This document shows positions 19,595 to 27,446 of a stretch of 64,000 nucleotides of DNA, piece after piece. A program made the position numbers and the translations under genes. The DNA is from Corynebacterium sp. Marseille-P4321. Its GTDB lineage: Bacteria; Actinomycetota; Actinomycetes; Mycobacteriales; Mycobacteriaceae. The notes beneath the pieces are model-generated. The model saw only the letters and a list, made by a program, of their open reading frames with translations, ran no database searches and was not told the DNA's origin. The stretch's first letter is position 1; every line of letters begins with the position of its first letter. The stretch spans positions 310,001-374,000 of the forward strand of contig NZ_CAHJXO010000001.1 of assembly GCF_903645305.1 (NCBI RefSeq). The letters are read 5' to 3'.

Positions 19595-22104
19595 GGCCTC
19601 GGTCGGCTGGGCGCCCAGCCTGGCCTGGGTGACCTGGGCGGTCTGGGTGGCCCGGGCAATCTAGAACCAGGTGGCGGGCGGACCTTGTTCGCCATGTCCA
19701 CCAGCGCGTAGCGGTGCTGGGGGTACGGCGCCACGCGGGCCTGCTCGCGCAGGGTGATGGCCAGGCCGCGGCGGAGGCCGCGCATGGTGAAGGGGTACTC
19801 GAAAAGAGGGGAGCGCGACGCGGGCTCTTCGTCCCGCAGGAAGTTCAGGCCAGCCTGGATGACGGCCACCTTGATCTGCATGTAGCGCGGCTCGGTGGAG
19901 GGGATCTTCTCCAGGCGGCGGGCGGCGCGGCGGATGCGGGCCTCGGTGACGGATCCGTCGGCAACCGGGGTGACCAGGCACAAAATGGCCGTCAGCTTCG
20001 CCATGCGGTCGTGGCGCGACGAGTTCGGCACGCGGTCGAGCGCCTCGATCGCCAGCTCCACCTGGCCTTCGCGCATCAGCTCGCGGGCGAGGCCGAAGGC
20101 GGAGGAGACGGTGGTGGGGTTGGTCAGCCACACCAGGGAGTACAGGCGGATCGCGTGGAAGCGCAGGACTTTTGGCGCGGCCGCAGCGGTGGACCACTCT
20201 CGGTCGGTGAGGCCGTCGTCCACCCAGCGGGTGAACACGTCGTCGGGAAGCTCGTGCAGTTGGCCAGCGAGTCCGGAGGCGGCGCGGGTGACGGTGGCGT
20301 CGAGAAGCACATGCTCATGCACCCCAAGTTGCTGCAACAGCAACTCGCTCACGGCGGCGATGGCGAGCTTCGGCGCCGCCTCGCCGGGCAGCACCATGAG
20401 CACTTCGGTGAACGAGGCTTGCGCGGATTTGAAGTCGCCGAGCAGCGTTTCCACCACGCCGGAGTACCACGAGTAGCGCCACGTCCCGCCAAGTTTGTCC
20501 GCTAAAGAGCGCAGCCAGGTGCGGGCTTGGTCGGTAAGCCCCAGGTCGAGCATGGTGCGCACCACCATGAACGGGATCTCGCGCGATTCTTCGTACTGCG
20601 GGCTGGCCATCGCTTGGCGCAGCGACTCCAGCGTTTCGCGCGGCTCGGCGTAGGAGGAGCCTTGGAGCATGGCGGCGCCGACGTCGTCGCGGTCAATGAG
20701 CGGCGTGGGCAGCGCGGCGACGACTTCCTGCGGGGTGATTTCTACGGTGCGGGAGATGCCGTCGATGAGCTGGTCGGTGCGAAACACCAGGTGTTTGGTG
20801 CCAAACGTGGTGCGCTGCGGCGAAAACAGCGAATGCTGCGCGGGGTAGGTGCGGCCGTCGCGCACCGCGATGACCTCGCGCAGCACGCCGAGCAGCTGGC
20901 TTTCCAGGGCGCGCACGGTGGGGAAGCGGCGCGCCGGGTCCTCGTGGCAGCAGCGCGCGATGAGGCGGTACAGGGAGGTGTAGCGGCGGAACAGCGGCTC
21001 GTCGGTGGGGGTGGGCAGCTCCAGGTCGTACACCCAGTCGGTTTGGGGGAGGTGCACCATTAACGACGCTAAAGTGCGCCCAACCGTATACACATCACTG
21101 GCCACACTCGGCCCTTCGCGGGCGACCTCCGGGGCTTGGAAGCCTTTCGTGCCGTAGATGAAGCCGTAGGCGCCGATGCCGGAAACCGCACCTAGGTCGA
21201 TGAGTTTTACCTGGTCTTCGGTGACGATGATGTTGTCCGGCTTTAAGTCGTTGTACACCACCCCGCGTGAGTGCAGGTAGTCCAGCGCGGGCAGCACTTC
21301 GAGGATGTAGGCGATCGCCACGTCGGGCTCCAGCCTTCCGCCTTCCGCGGCGTTGCGCCGGGCTCTTAACGACGGCCCACCGACGTACTCCATCACCGTA
21401 AACCCACCGGGCACCCGGGGATCGTCGATGAAGTTGAAGATCTTCACAATGCCGGGGTGGGTGATGTCCGCGAGGAACTCGCGCTCCGCGGCCGCGGCGA
21501 GCGCTTCGTCCGGGTTCTTTTCGCTGTGCAGACCTTTGAGCACCACCACGCGCTCGGCCACGTAATGGTCTTGGGCGAGGTAGATCCAGCCCATGCCGCC
21601 GTGGGCGATAACCCCCATGATCTCGTACTGGCCGGCCACGATGTCGCCGCGCTGCAGCACCGGCGCCTTGATGCCCTTTTGGGTCACGGCCCGGGTCGGA
21701 TCAATAAGCGCATCCTTCGGCTCGATGGGTTCGACCCAGGGCAGCTCCACCATGCCGTCGGCCACGGTGCGGCTGGCGCGCCGGGTGCCGCGCCGCTCGC
21801 GGAAGGTATCCAGGGCAATGCGGCGCGAGCGTTGCGACGTATCCTCCTTCGCCCCGCCCTTGCGCAGCTTATTCAGGTCTTTGAGTAGGCCCGCCATCTC
21901 GCCGAAGGAGCCGGAGTCGGCGAAGAGCTCGTCTGAATCCTCTCCGTCGTCGTCGGCGAACGGGTCGAACGCCACGGCCTCGGTGCTGGTGTCGTCTGCG
22001 TCGTCGGGGTCGTCGGCGAACGGATCGAAGGGCACCGCCTCGGTGCCCACCTCCTCCGGGTCCTGCGGGTCCTGCGGGGCCTGGTGCTCTTGCGGGTCGC
22101 TCAC
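19591..22104 (-). CDS. pknG: Serine/threonine protein kinase PknG (C-terminus probably frameshifted)
   Basis: Cytosolic kinase that phosphorylates OdhI and so controls 2-oxoglutarate dehydrogenase. GTG at 22104 is chosen: GGAGG lies just upstream and its GTGA overlaps the glnH stop. The kinase domain (about residues 150-415) shows GVIAHGGMGWIYLA, VVLKGL, YNDLKPDN and DLG for DFG, followed by the TPR-rich C-terminal half. The rubredoxin CxxC motifs of mycobacterial PknG are absent. The N-terminus carries a duplicated TEAVxFDPFADD. The family normally ends VDMANKVRPxxxF. Here the frame runs on past VRPP into a 22-residue Pro/Arg tail, whereas the next frame gives TWF and a stop at 19661. A one-base deletion near 19671-19678 is likely, making the true end 19661. 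Confidence 0.92.
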   Translation of the reverse strand: MSDPQEHQAPQDPQDPEEVGTEAVPFDPFADDPDDADDTSTEAVAFDPFADDDGEDSDELFADSGSFGEMAGLLKDLNKLRKGGAKEDTSQRSRRIALDTFRERRGTRRASRTVADGMVELPWVEPIEPKDALIDPTRAVTQKGIKAPVLQRGDIVAGQYEIMGVIAHGGMGWIYLAQDHYVAERVVVLKGLHSEKNPDEALAAAAEREFLADITHPGIVKIFNFIDDPRVPGGFTVMEYVGGPSLRARRNAAEGGRLEPDVAIAYILEVLPALDYLHSRGVVYNDLKPDNIIVTEDQVKLIDLGAVSGIGAYGFIYGTKGFQAPEVAREGPSVASDVYTVGRTLASLMVHLPQTDWVYDLELPTPTDEPLFRRYTSLYRLIARCCHEDPARRFPTVRALESQLLGVLREVIAVRDGRTYPAQHSLFSPQRTTFGTKHLVFRTDQLIDGISRTVEITPQEVVAALPTPLIDRDDVGAAMLQGSSYAEPRETLESLRQAMASPQYEESREIPFMVVRTMLDLGLTDQARTWLRSLADKLGGTWRYSWYSGVVETLLGDFKSAQASFTEVLMVLPGEAAPKLAIAAVSELLLQQLGVHEHVLLDATVTRAASGLAGQLHELPDDVFTRWVDDGLTDREWSTAAAAPKVLRFHAIRLYSLVWLTNPTTVSSAFGLARELMREGQVELAIEALDRVPNSSRHDRMAKLTAILCLVTPVADGSVTEARIRRAARRLEKIPSTEPRYMQIKVAVIQAGLNFLRDEEPASRSPLFEYPFTMRGLRRGLAITLREQARVAPYPQHRYALVDMANKVRPPPGSRLPGPPRPPRSPRPGWAPSRPRP
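19605..19620. terminator. Perfect 16-bp palindrome between protease and pknG
   Basis: GGCTGGGCGCCCAGCC sits 11 bp after the protease stop and inside the extended, probably artefactual, 3' end of pknG. It may act as a shared hairpin for the convergent genes, though no T tract follows. Confidence 0.45.
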
Positions 22105-23189
22105 TGTTCCTCCTCCCGGTACATCAGCGGCGGCGGGGTGGAATCGGTGATCGCGCCCGCGAGCCACTCGGAGTACAAGCGGTACCAGGTGCCGTCGCTA
22201 CGCACGCGCTCTAGCGTGGCGTTCACCTGCCGCACTAGGTCCTCCTGGCCCTTCGGCAGGCCAACGCCGTAGTACTGATTGGACAGTGTGCCGGGCAGGA
22301 TCTGGGCGTATGGGTCCTGGGCGGCGATGCCGGCAAGGATGACGTCGTCGGCCATGATTGCGTCCGCCTGGAACTGCTGCGTGGCCATCAAACAGTCCGA
22401 CCAGGTGCGGGTGCGCAGCACCTGCGAATCCGGCGCGAAGTGGCTGGCCATCTGCAGAAGGTTCGTGCCGTCCACGATGCACACGGTTCTGCCCGCGAGG
22501 CCTTCCACGGTCTCGATGCCGCGGTCCCTCGGCGCCAACACCCGCACGCGCGAGGTGAGGTACGGGGTGGAAAATTCGATCTCCTTCGCCCGCTCCGGCG
22601 TGATCGACATCGTGCGGATCACCACGTCCACCTCCCCGGACTGCAAAAGGCCGGAGCGCGCCGCCGAATCCACGAAGCGGAAGTCCACCCAGCCGGTCTC
22701 GCCCGGGCGGCCGTCGGGGTCCACGCCCTTAAAGATGTCGTTGGCAATCTCGTGCGCCAGGTCCACCTCGAAGCCGCGCAACTGCCCGCTTGCGGTGTCG
22801 CGGAACGACAGCAGGTTGAGCGACTGGTCGATGCCCACAATCAGGCGGCCGCGCTTCCGGATCGCATCAAGCGTGGGCGTCGGCTCATCCGCGTTCGGCG
22901 CGGCGACGCTCACCGGGCGCAGGGAACCCTCCCAGTCCAGCTCCTGGGGTTGCCACCCGTCAGCCGGGGTGTGGTGCGCCTCGTCCAGCTCCGCGCCGGG
23001 CGGCAACGGCATGTCGCGGCGCACGTTGGTGGCGGGGGCGACGGGGATGTCGTCGGCAGGACCGGGCTCGTCGGGCGGCGAAGGCTGCGGCGCGCACGCG
23101 GAAAGCGCAAGCCCGAGCGCCACCGCGAGGGTGACCATGAGGGTGATGGTGGGCAACCGGGAGGCGTCGATAAGCAATGTGCTCCTCAC
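22101..23189 (-). CDS. glnH: Periplasmic substrate-binding lipoprotein GlnH
   Basis: Extracytoplasmic amino-acid sensor, in the known scheme binding Asp/Glu and signalling through GlnX to PknG. GTG at 23189 is chosen: GGGGGAG lies 5 bases upstream and GTGA overlaps the glnX stop. The signal peptide ends in lipobox LSAC (Cys32). The SBP_bac_3 fold follows: RGRLIVGIDQSLNLLSFRD, GFEVDLAHEIANDIF, VDVVIRTMSITPERA, FSTPYL, and YGVGLPKGQEDLV near the end. 362 aa. A dispersed motif copy (23165-23175) sits right at the start, encoding LLIDAS before the hydrophobic core. Confidence 0.9.
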   Translation of the reverse strand: MRSTLLIDASRLPTITLMVTLAVALGLALSACAPQPSPPDEPGPADDIPVAPATNVRRDMPLPPGAELDEAHHTPADGWQPQELDWEGSLRPVSVAAPNADEPTPTLDAIRKRGRLIVGIDQSLNLLSFRDTASGQLRGFEVDLAHEIANDIFKGVDPDGRPGETGWVDFRFVDSAARSGLLQSGEVDVVIRTMSITPERAKEIEFSTPYLTSRVRVLAPRDRGIETVEGLAGRTVCIVDGTNLLQMASHFAPDSQVLRTRTWSDCLMATQQFQADAIMADDVILAGIAAQDPYAQILPGTLSNQYYGVGLPKGQEDLVRQVNATLERVRSDGTWYRLYSEWLAGAITDSTPPPLMYREEEQ

Positions 23190-24664
23190 AGGTACTCCCC
23201 CAAACGGCGACGGATGCCCACCCAAATGCAGGCGACGGCGACGACGGAAAGCAACGCCACCGCCGCCGAGACCGCCCGGGTGGCGTCCAGCGAATCGTCG
23301 ATGTAGGCGCGCGTGGCCTCGCGTGAGGCGGTGATCAGCTCGGAGAGGTCCTCGTCCAACTGGCGGTACGGCGAAGCGTCCTGCGGGCCGGCGTCGCGGG
23401 TGTCCAAAAGGCGCGCGGCCTGGTCGTAGGATCCCGAGTTCAAGGCGGTGGTCAGCTCCCGGTGCTCCGCCGCCCAGCCGTCGAGGTGCTCGCGGGCGCG
23501 CGCCACCTCCTCGTCCGCGCCGCCGTAGCTCTCCGCAGTCTGCAGGGCCGCGCGCACCCCGCCGTACATGTCGTCAAAGCCCTGCGCAGACTGCGCGACG
23601 CTCTGGCGGCGCAGCAACGCGAACGTCTCGTCGGTGCGGGTCTCCAACGCGTCGATGCGCGCCGCGGTGAGCTCCTCCCACGGCTGCGCCGCGCTGGCGT
23701 ACTCCACGGAACCTGAGCGCCAGGACTGGTAGTTCGACACGCCCACCCACGCGATAGCCACCACTACCGCGAGCGTGGCGGCCAAAAACCCGCGGTTCAG
23801 CCTGCGGCGGAAGATGCGCCACAGCCACCACTGCGCCACCAGAAGCAGCACCAGCGCGGCAAGCAAGCCGGACAGCGGCACCCACTGCGGCTGGGAAAGC
23901 CGGCGCATCTCGTCGGCCACCACTTTGCGGGTCAGCTCGTTGATTTCCTCGGCCGCCACCAGCATCCGCTCGCGCATAATGCCGGACGCCTCCGACATGT
24001 ACGCCACGCCCACCGGGTTGCCCATGCGCTGGTTCACCTTCGCGCGCTCGTTGAGCCCCGTGTACACGGGCAAGTCGCGCACCACTTCGGTGACCAGCTG
24101 CGCGATGCGTCTCGACGACGGCGTGTCCGCCTCCACCGCACCCGCGTGAATATCCGCGGCTGCCGTAACCGCCTGGTCGACGGACGCCACGTACACCGCC
24201 ACGTCCTCGCGCGTCAATGGCCCGGCCTGCACGAACCCGCCCGCAGCCACGGTGTCGGCCTGCAGAAGCGACGTGGATAAAAGGTGCGCCGACGCGCTCA
24301 TCGGTTCCGCGGCGTCCAGCACCGTCTCCAGCGCACGGTTGCGCTGCGACATGGACTGGCTCATGGAAAACCCGGCGGCGAGCAGCATGATGGTGAGCAC
24401 CAGCATCATCGCCACGATTTGCCCAGGGGTAGTGGCCGCGAACGCCTTGCCGCGCCGACGCATCCGCGCTGGGCCCCTCAAGGGCCCGCGCACCACGCGC
24501 GTCAGGGCGCCGTCGCGCGGGGCGGCGGCCAGCTCGTCGAGCCAGGCGTCATCGCCCGCAGAGCCTCCAGCGCTGTCAGCGCCCGCAGAGTCAGCAGAGC
24601 CAGCAGCGCTCGCGGGGCCATCAGCCTCGGCCGCGGCAAGCGTCGATGTGGCGCGCGTCTCCAT
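23186..24664 (-). CDS. glnX: Membrane protein GlnX
   Basis: Membrane partner linking GlnH to PknG. METRATST start at 24664. The cytosolic N-terminus is Ala/Ser-rich, then a helix (IVAMMLVLTIMLLAAGF, about residues 80-96), an extracellular helical domain, two helices in the middle (LSGLLAALVLLLVAQWW and FLAATLAVVVAIAWVGV), a second extracellular helical domain and a last helix (AVALLSVVAVACIWVGI), giving four membrane segments. 492 aa. First gene of the glnX-glnH-pknG operon, with 4-base GTGA overlaps at both junctions. The upstream TTATTAT close to the ATG suggests a leaderless transcript. Confidence 0.88.
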   Translation of the reverse strand: METRATSTLAAAEADGPASAAGSADSAGADSAGGSAGDDAWLDELAAAPRDGALTRVVRGPLRGPARMRRRGKAFAATTPGQIVAMMLVLTIMLLAAGFSMSQSMSQRNRALETVLDAAEPMSASAHLLSTSLLQADTVAAGGFVQAGPLTREDVAVYVASVDQAVTAAADIHAGAVEADTPSSRRIAQLVTEVVRDLPVYTGLNERAKVNQRMGNPVGVAYMSEASGIMRERMLVAAEEINELTRKVVADEMRRLSQPQWVPLSGLLAALVLLLVAQWWLWRIFRRRLNRGFLAATLAVVVAIAWVGVSNYQSWRSGSVEYASAAQPWEELTAARIDALETRTDETFALLRRQSVAQSAQGFDDMYGGVRAALQTAESYGGADEEVARAREHLDGWAAEHRELTTALNSGSYDQAARLLDTRDAGPQDASPYRQLDEDLSELITASREATRAYIDDSLDATRAVSAAVALLSVVAVACIWVGIRRRLGEYL

Positions 24665-24700
24665 TCCGCAATAATAACTGTTCGCACCTACAGTGGGGGC
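24665..24700. promoter_or_regulatory. 36-bp divergent promoter between glnX and the NUDIX gene
   Basis: On the minus strand TTATTAT ends 6 bases before the glnX ATG. On the plus strand TACAGT ends 6 bases before the NUDIX ATG. Neither gene has a ribosome-binding site, so both transcripts may be leaderless. Confidence 0.45.
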
Positions 24701-25207
24701 ATGCTTGGAGACGGAAACGGATGGGTCGTCGCCCCCAGCGGCATGAAGCTGTGGGGCAAGTACGGCGCGGCGGGACTGTTCCTCGTGGCGGATGGAGGTC
24801 AGGCAGGTGAGACAGGCCGAGAGACCGGCCAAGAGGGCGTCGAAAAGCAAGTGCTCCTGCAACACCGCGCGAAATGGACCGCGCAGGGCGGCACCTGGGG
24901 CATCCCGGGCGGGGCAATCGACAGCCACGAAACCGCCGCCGAAGCCGCCGTGCGCGAAACGGTGGAGGAGTGCGCCATCGACCCCGCGCAGGTGGAGGTG
25001 GTGGACACCATGGTCACCGCCGAATTTCCCGGGTGGAGCTACACCACCGTGCTTGCCCGCTGCGACGCCCCGCTTGAGGTGCAGGCGAACGAGGAATCCG
25101 AGGAACTTCGTTGGGTTGAGCTGTCACGCGTGCGTGAGTTCGATCTGCATCCGGGGTTCGCGGGTTCGCTCGAGCGGGTCATGGGGCATACTGTCACGCA
25201 TGATTGA
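24701..25207 (+). CDS. NUDIX hydrolase
   Basis: Hydrolyses a nucleoside-diphosphate-linked substrate of unknown identity. The Nudix box is present as GGAIDSHETAAEAAVRETVEE followed by CAI, after the usual GTWGIPGG. ATG at 24701 is chosen because it begins the family-like MLGDGNGWVVAPSG and sits at a leaderless-type spacing; the open frame upstream lies antisense to glnX. 168 aa. A one-mismatch motif copy (24838-24848) lies in a loop encoding VEKQVLLQ. The last 8 bases overlap the ABC ATPase start, so the three forward genes form an operon. Confidence 0.88.
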   Translation: MLGDGNGWVVAPSGMKLWGKYGAAGLFLVADGGQAGETGRETGQEGVEKQVLLQHRAKWTAQGGTWGIPGGAIDSHETAAEAAVRETVEECAIDPAQVEVVDTMVTAEFPGWSYTTVLARCDAPLEVQANEESEELRWVELSRVREFDLHPGFAGSLERVMGHTVTHD

Positions 25208-26195
25208 AGTACAGGGGCTGAGTAAACGCTACGGCCCGGTCCAAGCGGTCGAAGACCTCACGTTCACCGTCAAACCCGGCGTGGTCACGGGCTTCCTCGG
25301 GCCGAACGGCGCGGGCAAGTCCACAACAATGCGCATGATTTTGGGGCTTGATAAGCCCACGGCGGGAAGTGCGCTTATCGACGGCTCCGCCTACCGCGAC
25401 CTTCCCAACCCCACACGCAAAGTCGGCGCGCTTCTCGACGCTCAAGGCATCCACCCCAACCGCTCCGCCCGCGCCACCCTGAAGTGGCAGGCCCAAGCCG
25501 CGGGCATCGAGGCCTCGCGGGTGGACGAGGTGCTCCGCCTCGTGGGCCTCACCGACGTGGCCGACAAGCGCGTCGGCGGCTTCTCGCTTGGCATGGGCCA
25601 GCGCCTCGGCATCGCGGGTGCGCTGCTCGGCGACCCGGAGTACCTCATCCTCGACGAGCCAGTCAACGGCCTCGACCCCGAAGGCATCCGCTGGGTCCGC
25701 GGCCTTCTGCAGCGCCTCGCTTCCGAAGGCCGCACCGTACTCGTGTCCTCCCACATGCTCGCGGAGATGGCGCAGACCGCGGACCGCCTGATCATCATCG
25801 GCCGCGGCCGCCTGGTCGCAGACACCACCGTGGCGGAATTCATCCGCGAAAACTCCGGGGTGACCACCATCGTGCGTGTTGCTGGGGAGGGGGAGGAGCG
25901 AGCGGGAGCCGTCGATAAGCTTGCCGATGCCCTCACCCGCGCCACCATCACCGCGAACCGCACCGTGGACGCCGAAGGGCGCGAAACCCTCGAAGTGCCG
26001 GACCGCACCAGCGACGAAATCGGCGCCATCGCGTTTACCGCCGGCGTACCGCTCGCCGAACTCTCCGAGCGCCACGCCTCCCTCGAGGACGCCTACATCC
26101 GCTCCACCGAAGGCCACGCCCAATACGCGTCGGCGCCTTCTGGTTCTTCTGTTTCTGCCCCTGCCCCTGCTGCCCCGGAGGCCCGCAATGCTTAA
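25200..26195 (+). CDS. ABC transporter ATP-binding protein
   Basis: ATPase of a two-component exporter of the drug/bacteriocin-resistance type. ATG at 25200 overlaps the NUDIX gene. Walker A is GPNGAGKST (about residue 38), signature FSLGMGQR, Walker B YLILDEP, then the H-loop SSHML. 331 aa, with a C-terminal region of about 100 residues after the ATPase core, as usual for this subfamily, and a Ser/Ala/Pro tail. Two dispersed motif copies fall in variable parts: 25373-25383 (ALIDGSAY) and 25910-25920 (AVDKLAD). Confidence 0.9.
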   Translation: MIEVQGLSKRYGPVQAVEDLTFTVKPGVVTGFLGPNGAGKSTTMRMILGLDKPTAGSALIDGSAYRDLPNPTRKVGALLDAQGIHPNRSARATLKWQAQAAGIEASRVDEVLRLVGLTDVADKRVGGFSLGMGQRLGIAGALLGDPEYLILDEPVNGLDPEGIRWVRGLLQRLASEGRTVLVSSHMLAEMAQTADRLIIIGRGRLVADTTVAEFIRENSGVTTIVRVAGEGEERAGAVDKLADALTRATITANRTVDAEGRETLEVPDRTSDEIGAIAFTAGVPLAELSERHASLEDAYIRSTEGHAQYASAPSGSSVSAPAPAAPEARNA

Positions 26196-26919
26196 CTTCA
26201 TCCCCGCCGAGTGGACCAAGCTGCGCAGCACCGCCTCCTTCTGGTGGACAAGCGCCATCCTCATCGCCATCGGCGCCCTGTACGGCGCGCTGTTCGGCTG
26301 GACCTCGCGACTGTCCGGCATGCCCTACATCCCGCTCACCGTCATCGCGTCCGTCGCGCTCACCGCCGCAATCGTGGTGATCGTGCAGGCCTCCATGATG
26401 GTCACCACCGAGTACCGCTTCGGCGTACCCGAGACCAACTTCCGCGTCGCCCCCAAACGCTGGCAACTCGCGCTGGCGAAGGTGCTGCTTGGGGCGGTGC
26501 TCGCCTTCGTGACCACACTTCTCGCCCTGGTCGTCGCGTTCGTTCTCGGCGACCTCACCGCCCTCGTCCCCGCCGGCTGGACCTCCAACGGCGCCGCCCA
26601 CCGCGCTCTGTGGGCCGTGCCGCTCGGAATGGTGGTGGTCACCGTGCTCATGCAGGGCGTCGGCTGGATCGCACGCAACACCGCAGGCAGCGTGGTCACC
26701 GGCATGGCGCTTCTGCTCATCGTGGAATCCATCGTGGGCATGATCCCGCGCATCGGCGCCGACGTGGCCAAGTACCTCCCCTTCGGCAACCTCATGGCAT
26801 TCATGACGAACCAGCCCACCCAGCACTTCGGCGTGGGCGTCTCCCTGGCCATCGCGGCCGTGTGGGCGGTGGCCGTGTGGATCATCGGCGTGATTCTTCT
26901 GGAGACCCGCGACGCCTAG
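26188..26919 (+). CDS. ABC transporter permease
   Basis: Six-helix membrane subunit of the ABC-2 type: MLNFIPAEWTKLRSTASFWW leads into the first helix, with later helices around VIASVALTAAIVVIV, VLLGAVLAFVTTLLALVV, VPLGMVVVTVLMQGVGW, VVTGMALLLIVESIVGM and LAIAAVWAVAVWIIGVI. ATG at 26188 overlaps the ATPase stop by 8 bases and GGAG lies upstream. 243 aa. Substrate unknown. Confidence 0.88.
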   Translation: MLNFIPAEWTKLRSTASFWWTSAILIAIGALYGALFGWTSRLSGMPYIPLTVIASVALTAAIVVIVQASMMVTTEYRFGVPETNFRVAPKRWQLALAKVLLGAVLAFVTTLLALVVAFVLGDLTALVPAGWTSNGAAHRALWAVPLGMVVVTVLMQGVGWIARNTAGSVVTGMALLLIVESIVGMIPRIGADVAKYLPFGNLMAFMTNQPTQHFGVGVSLAIAAVWAVAVWIIGVILLETRDA

Positions 26920-27446
26920 CCGGGCCGGTTCTGGCGGGCCGGGGCGGCTCGGGCGTGCCGCGGATGACACTCGGCGGGTGCCGTACCGGGTGTTTGTAGC
27001 CACGGTGGTCAGCTGTGGCACACGGCTGGGGTGGCTCGTGTCGACGTCATTCTCCTGTAGATGTCAGTCCAGCGGTGTCCGGACAAAGTTAACAACCACT
27101 TGACACAAAGCGGATCTGTCCAGATGCGACCTAAAACCCCAGGAAGCGGACAATGTTGGTCAAATTTGTCCCGTGATGTCGGACAGAAAATACGAGATCT
27201 GTCCATGAGGCTGTATTTTCCCAGGTGCCGGACAAAGTTAACGATGTTTGTCCATTCGCGCGGGCTGACGGGCCGGGGCAGGCTGCTGTCCCGCCAAACT
27301 CAGCTAGAAGGACAGGCAACTTCGCCGAAAAACGATGAAGTTGCGATTCCAACTAGCTGAGTTCTCTGCCGACAGGCCTTCGCGGGCGGGGTAAGACCGG
27401 CCGGGGCAGGCGGTGCCAGGCGCCCCAGCCGCGGTGGCCGGGCCGC
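26920..27446. other. Intergenic region holding the 24-bp palindrome array
   Basis: No supported gene. It contains the repeat element at 27148-27253, a longer related palindrome at 27081-27121, and AT-richer DNA near 27300-27360. Two convergent operons end on either side. Confidence 0.5.
27148..27253. repeat. ~106-bp repeat element with three 24-bp palindromic units (locus 1)
   Basis: Units at 27148-27171, 27181-27204 and 27230-27253 are each exactly 24 bp, begin GGACA and end TGTCC. Gaps are 9 and 25 bp; the second gap contains tgtattttcccaggtgcc. Locus 2 at 32821-32927 has the same layout. Confidence 0.8.

Noticed and set aside
27061..27360. 99-codon ORF across the palindrome array
   Set aside because: Coding potential is explained by the repeated element; no family, no start signal.
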